Shown here: piece by piece, positions 11,960-23,645 of the stretch
Numbering within the stretch: the stretch's first letter is position 1
Layout: the number at the start of each line of letters is the position of its first letter
Assembly: GCA_947069175.1 (NCBI GenBank)
Contig: CAMTDV010000013.1
Coordinates: 12,844,501-12,908,500 of the forward strand
Length of the DNA: 64,000 bases
Direction: 5' to 3'
DNA from: Scalesia atractyloides
Taxonomy: Eukaryota; Streptophyta; Magnoliopsida; Asterales; Asteraceae
Notes under the pieces: model-generated
What the model was told of the DNA's origin: nothing
Database searches by the model: none
The model's input: the letters and a program-made list of their open reading frames with translations, nothing else
Program-made: the position numbers and the translations under genes

Positions 11960-12951
11960 AACTGTTTCATTGTATTCAACAAGTTCATGGCCCAAGAGTT
12001 TGGGCGTTTGATATTGGGCATTTGGGCTTATGTTTTATTCATCATGTGATGACTTCAAGCTTGATGGATACACCGATAGTGGTTGGGCTAGTTAATTTGT
12101 CTACCAGTGAATCATAGCTGCAACATCAAGTGTATATCATTAACTCATTAAGGTAACGCAATTAGAAATCTTTTTAATGAGGTAGGAAATTTTCGACTGT
12201 CACTTGTAACACTATATATGATAGATTATGTTATCTTGTGTCGTGTCGGGTCTCATAATAAAAAACAAAAATACGTTTAATTGAGATGCATACTAAAAGT
12301 CCACCAATCACTATTAAAAATACATAATAGCAATAGAATACTTTACAAATTCGAGACTCGAAAATACATTTATTTTTATATATTACATTTCAAATGGAGG
12401 GGAATAGTGTTAAACAGCTGTTTGACACTTTTTCATTGGTCCAGTCAAATTACGATTTTGCTCTGTTTAAATTTACAGTTTTACCATTGGTTTTGTTTTT
12501 TTTCTCTCCTAACCAAATTACGATTTTGCTTTCAGCTCAAATTTATACTTTTGCCATTGTTTTTGTTTTTTTTCCTGTCAAATTACGATTTTGCCCAATT
12601 CATTTTAGTGTTTTTTTGACAAAACTATGGTGGTGTTTAATTTAATTGGTTGGCGCGATATAATTTTTTTTCATGCCAAGCAGTAGTTTTCTCATCGTTT
12701 TAGTTTTTTTTTAGCAAAAGTATAGTAACGTTTTGTTTTAATTAGTTGACTCGATGTAATTTTTTTGAGACAGTGTTATGTGTAGTATATACAAGTAACC
12801 AAAACACATAATACATTATAACACCCCAGCCCGGTAGGGCTGACGTGTCACACACTACAGTAAATCAGAGACAATATTTATTAAGGGGCTCACTGGTTAA
12901 GTCTTTTTACTTACAACTCACAAGTTCAAATTTTGTGACTAACATTTATTT
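11960..12951. other. spacer with short tandem repeat
   Basis: AT-rich DNA. CAAATTACGATTTTGC occurs three times at about 12,447, 12,518 and 12,579, within a degenerate array of roughly 65-85 bp units at 12,437-12,615. Open frames over it are T-rich low complexity and not credible proteins. Confidence 0.55.
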
Positions 12952-13670
12952 ATTGTAATGATACCGATACCGACTACCGAAAGACTAACATGGACCACTG
13001 TGACACCCCTAGGCAAATCTCACATCGGCCGTGGCTAGGAGAGATCACTGGTTCATAAGTAATCCAATGCCTCTTAAATTACCAGTGCGTTTTGGGCTTA
13101 GTTGGTTGTGGAGCACATGAAAACTCCACAGTTAAGCGTGCTTAGGTAGGAGTAGTACTAGGATGGGTGACCTCCTGGAAAGTCTCCACCAGGGCAACAA
13201 AAAACAAATCAGTGATTTCCTGGATTGGCAACCCATCAGGGGAAAATAGGACAACATTGGTGGTGAGAGAGGTCGGATGTTATAAATGGTATCAGAGCCA
13301 CTCCTAAGACTTTCGGGATGGTGGGGCAAACCTCATCGAGGACGATTAGTCCCTGGGGGGGGGGGGGTGATTGTAATGATACCGATACCGACTACCGAAA
13401 GATTAACATGGACCATTTTGACATCCTAGACAAATCCCACATCGGCCGTGGCCAGGAGAGATCACTGGTTTATAAGTAATCCAATGCCTTTTAAATTACC
13501 AACGTGCTTTGGGCTTAGTTGGCTGTGGAGCATATGAAAACTCCACAGTTAAACGTGCTCATGTGGAAGTAGTATTAGGATAGGAGAGTTCCTGGATGGG
13601 CAACCCATTAGGGGCTAAGCGGACAATTCGGCTTAGTGCCCCGCAATGTGGGTGGAGGCAAAAAATAGTT
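12952..13670 (+). mobile_element. Cassandra-type TRIM retrotransposon
   Basis: Two direct repeats begin ATTGTAATGATACCGATACC (12,952 and 13,370) and run about 300 bp each. Between them lie a primer-binding site complementary to initiator methionine tRNA, TGGTATCAGAGCC (13,287-13,299), a very short internal region, and a polypurine G-tract just before the second repeat (about 13,355-13,367). Each LTR contains a 5S rRNA-like segment, the hallmark of Cassandra. There is no coding capacity. The two LTRs differ at their 3' ends, so the second is diverged or truncated; I found no target duplication. Confidence 0.82.
13119..13190 (+). other. 5S rRNA-like module in TRIM LTR
   Basis: The segments CACAGTTAAGCGTGCTTAGG and AGTAGTACTAGGATGGGTGA match the body of plant 5S rRNA, including the Pol III internal control region. 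The module recurs, more diverged, at about 13,538-13,600 and on the minus strand at about 28,945-29,020. It is part of the LTR, not a functional 5S gene. Confidence 0.8.
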
Positions 13671-15001
13671 ACCCTACAATTGCTCTCTAATCAAATAGCC
13701 AGTAATGTAGCAATTAATCAAATAATCAAGTAAATTTATAAAAAAAAAAGTGTTTTATATACATTAATCGAGGATTGTGAGCCTATTTCAAATAGGATTT
13801 AGCACTCAGAATAGTAAAGTCATGGACTGTGGTCAGGGGTATTCGAACTCAGCTGGTTTACATATTAAGTAGAACCTGGTCCTTTACAAACACATCGATT
13901 TTGAGTAAGCTATTACTGAGCGAGCTTCGAGCTAACTCAACAAGATCATTACTTGGAGTCTCGGTTACACCATATGATTCTCTGTGAGAGACATTCTACA
14001 ATTTCATAAAAAAAAAACTAAAACATTTAAAAACATATATCTCAACAAATTAAGCCCAACTAGAATTTCAAGATTAGTATAAGTTACACTACCAAATATA
14101 AACATAAATAAACTTAAATTTAAATAAAGTTTAGCAAAACTCATAATAAATACACTGCCTGAGTTCAACGAATTACCTGAGTTGTAAAATACTAGGTCAC
14201 CAAATTAGTGAAAAAAATAAATCTGGTCATACGTTACCTGATCATTATCAAATCATACGGTGTGGAGGCGTGCTCAACCACGTCAAAACACCATCCCGTG
14301 AGCCGTGTTGTTGATGGCGTGGGGGAGGGGACGTCAAAATCTCAACTGGTGTGGTGAAGTTGATGATGATGACGTAGGTGATGGTGATTAGGTGTGGCTT
14401 ATATTAATGGTTTTTTATTAGTGTTGTTTTATTTTTTAAATATAAAACAATAATAAAAAGTGTATGTCACATGTCACACCGTGCCACCCTTTCATGCCTC
14501 ATCAAACCCTGTGTTTTTTGACAACACGTCATTTTTCTGACATGTGCTGTCGTAGCTGCCACATGGCGCTTCACGCCCTCTTTTAATACCCTCTCATACC
14601 GCATAAAGTCCGTATATATGAGCATTGAGGTTCGATACTTGGGTTGTAAAATTTTGGTTTTGAGTATTTGGATAGTAGAATACAGGGTGAGAAAGAGTAA
14701 GAATAAACTATGTGAGTTAAAAAAACCTTTCAGATTGCGGTTAACTTAACAAGCAAACAAGTCGAATCGCACCATGTTAGTTAGTTCGAACTCTGTTCGT
14801 TTATAAACAAAGGTGTTTACCATCTAGTTGATTTTGAGTGTGTTTTGTCGAGTGAGCTTCCATAATGATAGATAATTTTCCTTTTCTCCACCAACCATAT
14901 AATTAGTGGTGGACCCAAAAAAAATTTTTCTAGGTCTTATGGGGCAATCAAAGAGATCAAATGCTTAATCAAACTTTTAAGAAGACCAAAATCAAGATCT
15001 T

Positions 15002-15090
<89 letters not shown>

Positions 15091-16073
15091 TTTTTAAGAG
15101 GTGTGACTCCCCCTACATTAAATATAATTCAAAAGTGATCACCCATTTCATTTAGTTCATAAATTGGCCTTGTTAAAATTCTTCTCACCATGTCCATGCC
15201 TTTTAATTACTTGATCCTTAAATTATTTATGCAGATTTACTGTAACCCTGAGCATTAATTGGGTAGAAATAATGTTAAACATGATCTAAGGTTTCACCAA
15301 AGTCAATCACTGAGTATTATCACTCCTTTATCAAATTATCTAACACGTAGAAAATCAAGTAGTCTTTTTTTTTCAAACATGGCATATTAAAGTTGACTTT
15401 AGTTGATTATTGTGAGCTCGAGATATTTCGAGTGTGTGAGCTAAGTTTTGGTACGAATAAGATCCAACTTGGTTAATTTTAAGGTTAGTGTGATGTGATA
15501 TAAAGTCTAAAGGCCTTTATCATACTAAATTAGTGTCACGTATACGTCATATAGACGGAGGTTTTATAGTTAATTACCATGCAATGGGATAAAACCCTTA
15601 TTTATTAATTAATAAAGAAAAAGGAATAAAAAATGCGATTGGCTCTTGAAAAGTTGCCCCCACATATACAGCCCATAACGCCTGCTAAACTCATGGTGAA
15701 GCCATTTATGACGCCCAGGAAATGAAAAAGAGACACTATAAAATACTATTAAGGGTGATTTGACAGGTGCGCAAGAACAGATTGTGTGATGTAATAGTAA
15801 ATCATACTGTAAGTAATGATAATACTATGTTATGTGCTATATATACTTTTTCTTTTAATTTGGAACGGCAGATGTACATGCACATACAAATTTTGCAGCT
15901 TAATAAAGATTCAAAAATTTTAATTTCCAAGCTTGTAGATGCACATATGAATCATCAATTATGGTCTAAGGATAAGCCAAAATAGTAACGATAGAAACTT
16001 GAAATTATTAACAAGGATTGTGAGTTTTGTTGTCATTTATTCTACCTGTCAAGGAAAAAACGATAAAGAGTTT
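13671..16073. other. intergenic DNA with microsatellite
   Basis: No credible gene. It holds an AAT microsatellite (15,004-15,089). The GC-richer patch at 14,230-14,600 has the look of a Harbinger-type MITE, but I could not define its ends. The remainder is AT-rich. Confidence 0.5.
15004..15089. repeat. (AAT)n microsatellite
   Basis: Uninterrupted trinucleotide tract of roughly 28 units, likely to vary in length between individuals. Confidence 0.97.
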
Positions 16074-16076
16074 TAA

Positions 16077-16375
16077 GAGCATTCACAATCAAATCTCTAT
16101 CTCCATCTTTATAATTATATTAAAAACACTATCTTTTCTCTCTGCTTTTCAATTAAATAATATTTTTTTTATATTTTTATCATTACCTTTTCTCTCTTCT
16201 TAACTTCAACCACTTTATAAAAAATAAAAAATTTATAGAGGTGAACAGTATCTCCTTCAAATTTACTAATGAACAGTAACTTTTTTATTCTCCTCTACTC
16301 ACAACCATTTACAATCATTCTAAAAGATTTAAAGGTTATACTCATATTAATTTAAAGGATCTATTGTGAATGCTC
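16077..16375. mobile_element. Tourist-like MITE
   Basis: Begins GAGCATTCACAAT and ends ATTGTGAATGCTC, with TAA target duplications at 16,074-16,076 and 16,376-16,378. It is 299 bp, AT-rich and non-coding. A 3 bp TAA/TTA duplication is characteristic of PIF/Harbinger (Tourist) elements. Confidence 0.88.
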
Positions 16376-16441
16376 TAAGGACATGTTTGCTTTCTATTTT
16401 AGGTGCTAGCTTGCCAATTTACCAATTAATTAATTTACTTA

Positions 16442-18464
16442 GAGCATTCACAACCTTAAAAATGTATGAAGGATTATATTATAAGGAATGGTTGTTAGTG
16501 TTTTTTAGTGGAGGAGAGAGAACATATATGAGAAAGTTATTGTTTATCTGTAAATATATGGGTGATGTACTGAATAATACATCTATTTATCTTGTAGAGT
16601 TTGTACAGTTCTAGCGTGTTTTCGTTTCGATTTGTCAAGAATTTATCTACTTTTAATCCAAACACGTTTTGCAGGTCTTGGTTCGTGAAAACGGTTGGAA
16701 GGATGGGGAAAACGAGCAAAAATGGTGAAAAGAACCGAGCCGGGACGTGAATGGATCGAAAACGGAAGACGAAACGCAAAATCAAGGAATTCCACCCGGT
16801 CGCGGGGCGCGACCGGTACAAGCATCCTCTCTCGCGGCCCGCGAGAGAGGGTAATTATCTTCCGGATGAAACAGTCGGTCGCGGGGCGCGACCGGACTCC
16901 CCAAACTCTCTCGCGGCCCGCGAGAGAGGACTCTATCCAGAAAGTTTCGAAATCAGAGTTGTTTTGGGATTGGTTTTGGTTATATTAGACTCATGATCAT
17001 AGAAAAACACATCTTGGGCAATTGTGGACGATCTAGAGCAACTTTGGAGCTATTTTCTGGAGGTTTGAAGCAACACAAGGCAGATCTAAGCTGCAGGAAC
17101 GGTGTTGGTGATCACGTAAGTTAAAGGCAGGAGCTTTGCACGGTTTATCATACCATTCTCGTCTTTGATTTCTTGTTTTTGGTCAATCATGCTTTCTTGT
17201 TATCAACTTGGTTTTATTCAGTTTTTAAACATGATGTTAGGCTAGATTTTCTTTTGGTTACCTAGGTTTTGGATTATGGAATTATGAAACTTTGATTTAC
17301 TTTAATTTAGTTTATGGTTTGAATATTTAAATTGGTAAAGTTTGCAACTTTAATAATCTAGTTTAGGGTATTTGAATGATCTTGGTTGTTTGATGATTGT
17401 TTAGTTGTTTTACATAAACTTTGGTGAATGTCTTTCATGTAATAGGTTTATGTTACTTTTCGTGTTCTTAGGAATTCGTGAAGTTGTCGGTAAAATTGGC
17501 CAATAAAACCGAGGAAACAATTAGATTAACCATTAAATTAACTTTGTCATTATACCTAATTTGTTAATTGAGAAATTGCAATTAGTTGGCTGAATTAATT
17601 TGGTAAATTGTTAGGTTAAGGTTTTGAGAAATTCCCGAGTCTAATTTCCTTGTCATAATTAAATCAGTAAATCTAAACTAGAAAATTTAAATTGGTCTAG
17701 GTTAATTATTGAGAAGTAATTAATAATTAGGCACTTTACTATATTGAAAAGATAATTGAAAAAGAATCTTTAAAACTGGTAAACGAATAAAAAGGCTAGG
17801 TTATTGTAGGTGTCTTCCTGAGAAGAGTCGGGAGTCCTTTTTAATAAACCTAAACTTTGATATGTTAAGATCCCGGTAAAATATTCAACCAGACTAATTA
17901 TTGTTAAATTAAGGGAATAGTATTCTAAAAATTCAACCTGGGTAACTAGTTTATCGTCTCTTGTTAAAAGTTCTAATAAGTCTCTAGAAGTTCATAGTTT
18001 GGTCATTTATCTTTAGTAGTTTTATTTAAATTGATAATTTAGAATTATTACTAACACCCCCTTTTTAAATATACCTAGTGTGTAATTGAGTGTAAAGTAG
18101 TAGTCTTCGCAATTAGAGGGTCCTGTAGGTTCGATAATCCGGACTTACTTAATACTATTCTACAATTGATCGATTCACTTGCCGGTTAGTAGTTTAGTTT
18201 AATTTAGGAGTCTAAAGTATAATTTGAGTCTAGAATTAGGATACTTTGTTTTAATTTAATTAACTACTTTTAGAACATCAATAGGAAAAAATCTGACAAG
18301 AGAAAACCTGATAAATTTTTTAATATTTTTAGAAATAGTTGTGAGTGAAAGAGAGAGAAAATGTAATGATAAAGGTATAAATAATATTATCTAATTGAAA
18401 AGGAGAGAGAAAAAAAGTTGTTTTTTGTGAAAATATATGAATATGGAATTCATTGCGAATGCTC
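16442..18464. mobile_element. larger Tourist-like element carrying foreign DNA
   Basis: Ends match the neighbouring MITE: GAGCATTCACAAC at the left, and GAATGCTC at the right (18,457-18,464) preceded by CATTGC. TTA lies at 16,439-16,441 and 18,465-18,467. About 180 bp at each end is AT-rich and MITE-like. The 1.6 kb middle (about 16,620-18,290) is different. It starts with GC-rich hairpins and ends in a segment (18,057-18,190) resembling the leader that precedes gag in some Ty3/Gypsy elements. It encodes no recognisable protein. It is either a captured or an inserted retroelement fragment. Confidence 0.7.
16796..16928. repeat. duplicated pair of GC-rich hairpins
   Basis: Hairpin 1 (16,796-16,816) has 9 bp arms CCGGTCGCG/CGCGACCGG around GGG. 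Hairpin 2 (16,826-16,850) has 12 bp arms CCTCTCTCGCGG/CCGCGAGAGAGG around one C. The same two hairpins recur in the same order at about 16,876-16,895 and 16,906-16,928. The surrounding DNA is AT-rich, so the GC content here is exceptional. Confidence 0.92.
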
Positions 18465-18467
18465 TTA

Positions 18468-19265
18468 CAAAAAGGTATCGATACGATTTAAAAAAATACA
18501 AACCAAACACGCCAAGTTTGTGGGATTGACCGTAACAAGCTGGTATAATTTCACGGTTTGTTTGGCTATTTAGACAAAATAAACATAATCATACTTTTGT
18601 ATTAATTAAAAGAAGGATTTGGATTGTTATGAATAATAATAATAACAATAATAATAAGGGTTGTTCTATTTACACATACCTAAATTCTTATTTCTATATT
18701 ATTTTCATTTTATCTCTCTTGAAATATTTATGTATACATAAAGAGATAGAAGGGAATCATCTGTGAATATTGACACCTACTACTACTACTACTAATAATA
18801 ATAATAGTATATTATGTATATACACACAGCTTTATATTCTTAAAATAATAAGAGCTAATTAAACAACTCATTTGGTTTACATGACATATTCCGACTTTTA
18901 AACCGTCAAAACCGAACCCTAAACCACGGCTTAATTTCTTAAGTCCGAATGCTTAGATCAGTTTTCATAGTTTATGAATACCCCATATTAGAACTCTAAG
19001 GCTAGTTAGAACGTTATAACTAATTTATCCGTCAAAACTAACAAAAAATGCGTTAAATGTAGGATTTGGACATTAAAACAGACATGTAAAACAGAAAAGT
19101 GATTCCAGAAGAGGGTTACATTCATTAATCATATACAATCAACAATACCGATGTATAAAGACTAGTGCAACATTTCTCCAAAAGCAAAAGAAAAAAACTA
19201 AAACCAAACAACAAGAAAGATAAAAATATGACTAGTAACGTACCACTGATCATTGATTAAACTAA
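18468..19265. other. AT-rich spacer and 3' flank of the MADS gene
   Basis: Contains short ACT/AAT microsatellites (18,776-18,808). The last 150-200 bp is the probable 3'UTR of the minus-strand MADS gene. No other gene was seen. Confidence 0.55.
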
Positions 19266-20039
19266 TCAATAATGCATAGACTCCCTATTATAATCATAAG
19301 ATCCATAACCAAAATCAAAACCTGGAGGAGCCACAACATTAGCCGGAATATTCATCGTACTATGAACAACCTCGTTTGCAAACCCTAAACCACCGACATC
19401 CTCAGACACACTCGGACCCAAAAACAACGGAGTCTTCTTGATCATCATAAGTTCATCAGCCCTAACCAACACCTTCCTCTTCAACTCAACCAACGACAAA
19501 AGATACTGCTGCAACTCATCCGCCGCCATTCCATCAACCTCTTCCTCGTACCACATTAATCCACAGCCCTTGTTCATCATCATCGCCTTCGATTCTTGTA
19601 TCGCCTCTCTTCGCCGCTTCTCCGCCTCTAGTTCCTTTGATACCTCCATGTAGTGTTGGTTAAACTCCATCACAGGTGGCAACTTGTAAGAGTTTGACCC
19701 CTCTAACACATTACCATTATTATTATTGTTATTATTATCATTACTACTACTACTGCTGTTGTTGAGATAGCGGTCGATGATGACATCAGCGGAGGGGTGA
19801 CCGAATGAGAAAAGGTGGCCACCGGGGGAATTGACGAGAATGGCGATTTGGGCACCGGTCAAGATGCAGAGTTCGCTGGCTTTCTTGAAAAGGCCGGCTC
19901 GGCGTTTGGAGAATGTGACTAGACGGTTGTTTAGTGGTTCGATTTTCTTGATCTCGATCTTTTTTCTGCCTTGTGATGTTTTTCTCTTCTTGATCGTGGT
20001 GGTGGTGATCATGCGGGAGACGGTGGGTATGTTGTTCAT
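19266..20039 (-). CDS. type I (M-alpha, AGL62-like) MADS-box transcription factor
   Basis: A single uninterrupted 257-residue frame, typical of intronless type I MADS genes. The MADS domain spans about residues 24-83, with GRKKIEIKKI, RLVTFSKRRAGLFKKASELC and AQIAILVNSPGGHLFSFGHP. This is the SRF-like M-alpha form, without the K-box of type II proteins. A Ser/Asn-rich linker (about residues 92-110, made by AAT/AGT repeats) follows. A coiled-coil-like segment then has KELEAEKRRREAIQE, and a leucine-rich stretch ends ADELMMIKKT. M-alpha proteins of this kind act in the nucleus, many in the female gametophyte or endosperm, as dimers with other type I MADS proteins. The exact orthologue cannot be named from sequence alone. 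The frame is intact, and a good TATA box lies about 70 bp upstream. Confidence 0.92.
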   Translation of the reverse strand: MNNIPTVSRMITTTTIKKRKTSQGRKKIEIKKIEPLNNRLVTFSKRRAGLFKKASELCILTGAQIAILVNSPGGHLFSFGHPSADVIIDRYLNNSSSSSNDNNNNNNNGNVLEGSNSYKLPPVMEFNQHYMEVSKELEAEKRRREAIQESKAMMMNKGCGLMWYEEEVDGMAADELQQYLLSLVELKRKVLVRADELMMIKKTPLFLGPSVSEDVGGLGFANEVVHSTMNIPANVVAPPGFDFGYGSYDYNRESMHY

Positions 20040-20104
20040 TATGGGGATATTATTGCGTTGAGTATGTTGATGTAATGGTGATTAGGGTTGTTAATGGGTG
20101 TGAG

Positions 20105-20118
20105 GTTTATATAAAGAC
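20105..20118 (-). promoter_or_regulatory. TATA box of the MADS gene
   Basis: On the minus strand the sequence reads CTTTATATAAACC, about 70 bp upstream of the start codon. That would leave a short 5'UTR of roughly 40 bases. Confidence 0.6.
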
Positions 20119-20239
20119 GAAGGGTATAAGTATGTAATAAAGAGGTTGTTATTTTAGGGAGGATCTCGAAAATTAGGGTTGTCAAAGATTTTGTCTTAAA
20201 TTTGGGAATGGTGGTAAAAGGAAGGTTGTTTCTTGTCAT

Positions 20240-20758
20240 AATTACACCGAGTCATTGACAGTGTTTCTTTCAAAAAAGTTCTTTTTTTTTTAATATTTTC
20301 TAATTTAATTGCATCTACAATTTCGTAGAATCGTTTTTCACCTCGGATATATTATAATTTTTATGTTGTTGACAGTGTTTTCTTTAAAAATCTTTTTTAA
20401 ATATTTTCCAATTTAATTGTATCTGAAATTTCGTAAAATCGTTTTCACCTCTTGTATATTTATGATGTACACAATTTTTAATAATAATAATAATGCTTAT
20501 AATAATAAATAAGTTGAACCCTCGAGCATCTAGCGCCATTAATGAACCTAGTTAAATCTTGAGACAAATATATAATTTCAAATAAGATACACGTGTCAAG
20601 TTTAAGAGTAGTCAAACTCGAACTCCTCTCTACTTATACTTTAAAATCCACTCTATTCACCCTTGATGGAACCTGTTTTCAGACTTTGTTTAATTCCAAA
20701 GTAAACAATCTTAGGTCTCTTCAATCTGCCTAGGCATTAAACACACAAGGTTGTGATG
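20240..20758. other. AT-rich upstream region of MADS gene
   Basis: It includes an imperfect direct repeat of about 100 bp (about 20,252-20,350 and 20,370-20,460, sharing AATTTCGTA and ATCGTTTTCACCTC). Otherwise I see nothing. Confidence 0.5.
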
Positions 20759-20766
20759 TACACAAC

Positions 20767-21231
20767 TAGGGATGAGAAATTACGACATGGTAGGAAAAAT
20801 GACACGCAACTAATACGAAATTCGTGAGTTGAAGTTAGCATAAATAAGTTTGAGTTAGTTTCAGGTTGAACCCACAAACGTGTTTAACTAAATGGGTCAT
20901 GTTTGTGTCAACCCAACTAGTTTATGGGTGACATGTTTAACCCATTTATTCTTATGTTATTATTTTAAAATGTCTTTATTGTCATAAATCAAATCGGTTG
21001 GGTATCTTATGCCAAAATTTAAAATTTATAAGAGAAAGACATAAAATAATTTTTACTTAAAATGTATTTTTTTTTCTTTTACTTTTGTGTTTTTTTTTTA
21101 ATTCGAGTTAAATTCGTCGTATTCGTTTCAATTCGTGAATATTTGTGTCGTGTTTGGGTTCATACGTTTAACATAATTTCGGTTGAAGTCGGGCCTGTCA
21201 ACCCACGAACACGATGCGTTTAACATCCCTA
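20767..21231. mobile_element. hAT-type MITE
   Basis: Starts TAGGGATG and ends CATCCCTA. The flanks TACACAAC (20,759-20,766) and TTTACAAC (21,232-21,239) match at 6 of 8 positions, as an aged 8 bp target duplication would. Internal motifs such as AAATGGGTCATGTTTGTGTC and CGTGTTTGGGTT resemble those of the MITE at 4630-5170. Non-coding. Confidence 0.7.
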
Positions 21232-21239
21232 TTTACAAC

Positions 21240-22970
21240 CCACGTTGTCATGCACCTTGAAAAACAACCATTTATCTAGGGGACTATCTTAGTAAGCTTA
21301 ATGTTTGGTAGAATTAGAGTAATGATTTACATTATGTTACGGTTAGTTTTCCCTTTGTTAATTCCTTGTTATATTCTATAATTCCTTGTTACCTTCCAAG
21401 CTATACTAGTCAAACTTCGAGCTCTCCGGGCACTCTTAGGCATTGCAGCCGTACCTTAAAACGTGCATACCCCCACTAAAACCAAAATCGAGCCATGACA
21501 AAACAAACGTTTGGTAATTGTGATTGTGAATGTATTCCAAAATTAAGTGGGGTATATTACAAGGGGTGTAACCAGCCGAGCTACTCAAGTTGGGTTCGAA
21601 AAAAGCTTTTAACAAGTCGAGTTTGAATGAGCTCGAGCTCAAATCCGAGCTTAAAAATAAGCTTGTTTAACAAATTAATGAGCCCATTATTTTATACAAT
21701 TTATAATTAATATATTAAATACATATTGATTATATAATGTTTTTATAAAATGTATATTAGATAATAATTAACATAAATTAATTTACAAAAAACAAAGATC
21801 CGCGCACATGCTTAAAAACTACCTATGAGTCGAGCTCGAGTTTTAGAAACTAAACTCGAATCGAGCCGGTCTCGAGCTCAAGCTTTAAGTTCAATAAGCT
21901 TGAGCCCGAGCATACACTACAAGAAAGGGGTACCATCAGCGACGACAACAAACATGAAATCATAAGATACAACTCCAAACTTTCCAACTTGTTTATTTTG
22001 AAATATGATTTCTGATGGTAATCAAGTAAATCTAATTATATAAAATACCTAAATGACACTAAAATCACTGACATAGATTGCACCAAAATCAAGTTAACTT
22101 ATTATTAGTCAATTAGTACTTGAAGATTTCACTTTGAAAATAATTAATGTATAAAACATGTTATTTTGAAAAGGACCGTGTAATGAATATCTACGTGTGT
22201 GGAGTGACATTTCATGATGATGAAACACAGGCGATCAAGTGAGCCCACACCTTACACTCGATCTAATCCACTGCAAATCACGGACTTGGAGATAGAGAAA
22301 AATGACAATTAAATACTCACGTTCAAATCAAAAACAAACCCCACCACGTTTATGTCGATTTCAACTTTACAATTTTTAATTAATATTAAGTTTTTATGTG
22401 GAATATTTTTCTAGTTTAAATAAGAATTTAAAAAAAAAAAAAACTTTTACATACCAACGCCAAAAAAAAGTAGTTATCTTTTCTAGTACATTTGCCATGC
22501 GTGATGTATCTAGTTGAAAAACATATTATAAACACAATCACGATAATCATTTTGTGATGAAAACTATTTTTTCCCCAAAAACTCCGATTAGTTGATTATG
22601 TGTATGCATCAGTTAGTTATAATCAATTGTTGGTTAGGTGGTATGGAATAAGTACGCGGCATCATGCTAGTTAAAGTGTTAGTCTGTAACAAGCTTTAAC
22701 TAATCCACACTTTGATATCCATGATATGGTTTAGCTAAAAGTTAAAAAAAAGTAAAAAGTAAAAAAGAAATATGAGTTGCTTATTCTTGATCCTCACACA
22801 TCACATTGGTTAATGCTCACGAATGAAATGGCAGAGGTGTTACTATAATTTATAACAAAAATCGATTATTATTTAAAAAAACCTCAATGTGTTGTGGATA
22901 TAAGATTCGTAATTATGCATGTGCTTGTCGCAAAATTATATAAGCACAAGTTGCGTCTTTATCATTTACT
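21240..22970. other. spacer with MITE fragment and CACTA-like end
   Basis: About 21,558-21,908 is a MITE fragment rich in GAGCTCGAGC motifs (starting GGGGTGTAACC). It stops at CACTACAAGAAA (21,915-21,926), the canonical terminus of CACTA/EnSpm transposons. I found no matching inverted end downstream, so only a fragment or solo end is supported. The remainder is AT-rich and without genes. Confidence 0.5.
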
Positions 22971-23319
22971 TTGCGTAATTACTTATATAATTTGAGACTT
23001 CACCTTATATGTTATGTAATTATTTACACATGTTTCCTAACACGTACATGTACCAATTTATGCGTGATTACTACGTTGATGAATTTACCCGGCCAAACGG
23101 GCGAAACCATTTTAATGTTAAAAGAGATTTTGTACGCTTCATCTTACATGGCGATACGTTTACTAGAAAGGGTTATGTTTAGCATATTAAACCAATTTTT
23201 ACAATGAAAAAAAGGAAATGTAAATGAAAGAGTTGGCTAAAAGTCAAAAGTTACTCACGGAGAAAGTATCTATCGTGGTCCACTTGAGTCTCTTGCCTGA
23301 CCAACTTTACATACAACCC

Positions 23320-23645
23320 GTGTAACATCCCATAATTCTCTCTTCTCTCTCTCTCCTTATGTGTGTGTTCTACTGTGTGAATAATATTCTCAACCGGATA
23401 CTCATCAACCGTGTTTTTACTTCTTTCTTAACAAGATTCAAATCAAAACAAGATCTCCATCTGAATCTAACAGAAAACAAGTTGAATCCATCTGCAAAAT
23501 CCATGAACTAAACGGGTTGTTTAACTTGTTGGTATTAGTCGTCTTTGAAGAAAGCTTGATGCCTTGATGAATCACATTTTCATACATCATCATCATCATT
23601 CATTCACTCACCTATTTTTAGCTTTTGTTGATCTTGTAATAAAAA
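23320..23645 (+). promoter_or_regulatory. probable 5'UTR of the IDD gene
   Basis: A CT-rich tract (23,339-23,370) and a CAT-repeat stretch (23,585-23,600) precede the start codon without a splice acceptor, as is common in plant leader sequences. The transcription start is not determined. Confidence 0.4.

Noticed and set aside
12281..12645. Two overlapping open frames of 83-112 residues
   Set aside because: Phe/Leu-rich translation of a T-rich tandem repeat. No domain.
13119..13190. A 5S rRNA gene
   Set aside because: Only the body matches. The 5' and 3' ends of 5S are absent and the copy sits in a TRIM LTR.
14230..14600. Possible Harbinger MITE
   Set aside because: GC-richer with GGTGTGG/CCACACC-like motifs, but I could not define matching ends or a 3 bp duplication.
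21915..21926. A complete CACTA transposon starting here
   Set aside because: The CACTACAAGAAA end is clear, but no inverted partner or transposase was found downstream.
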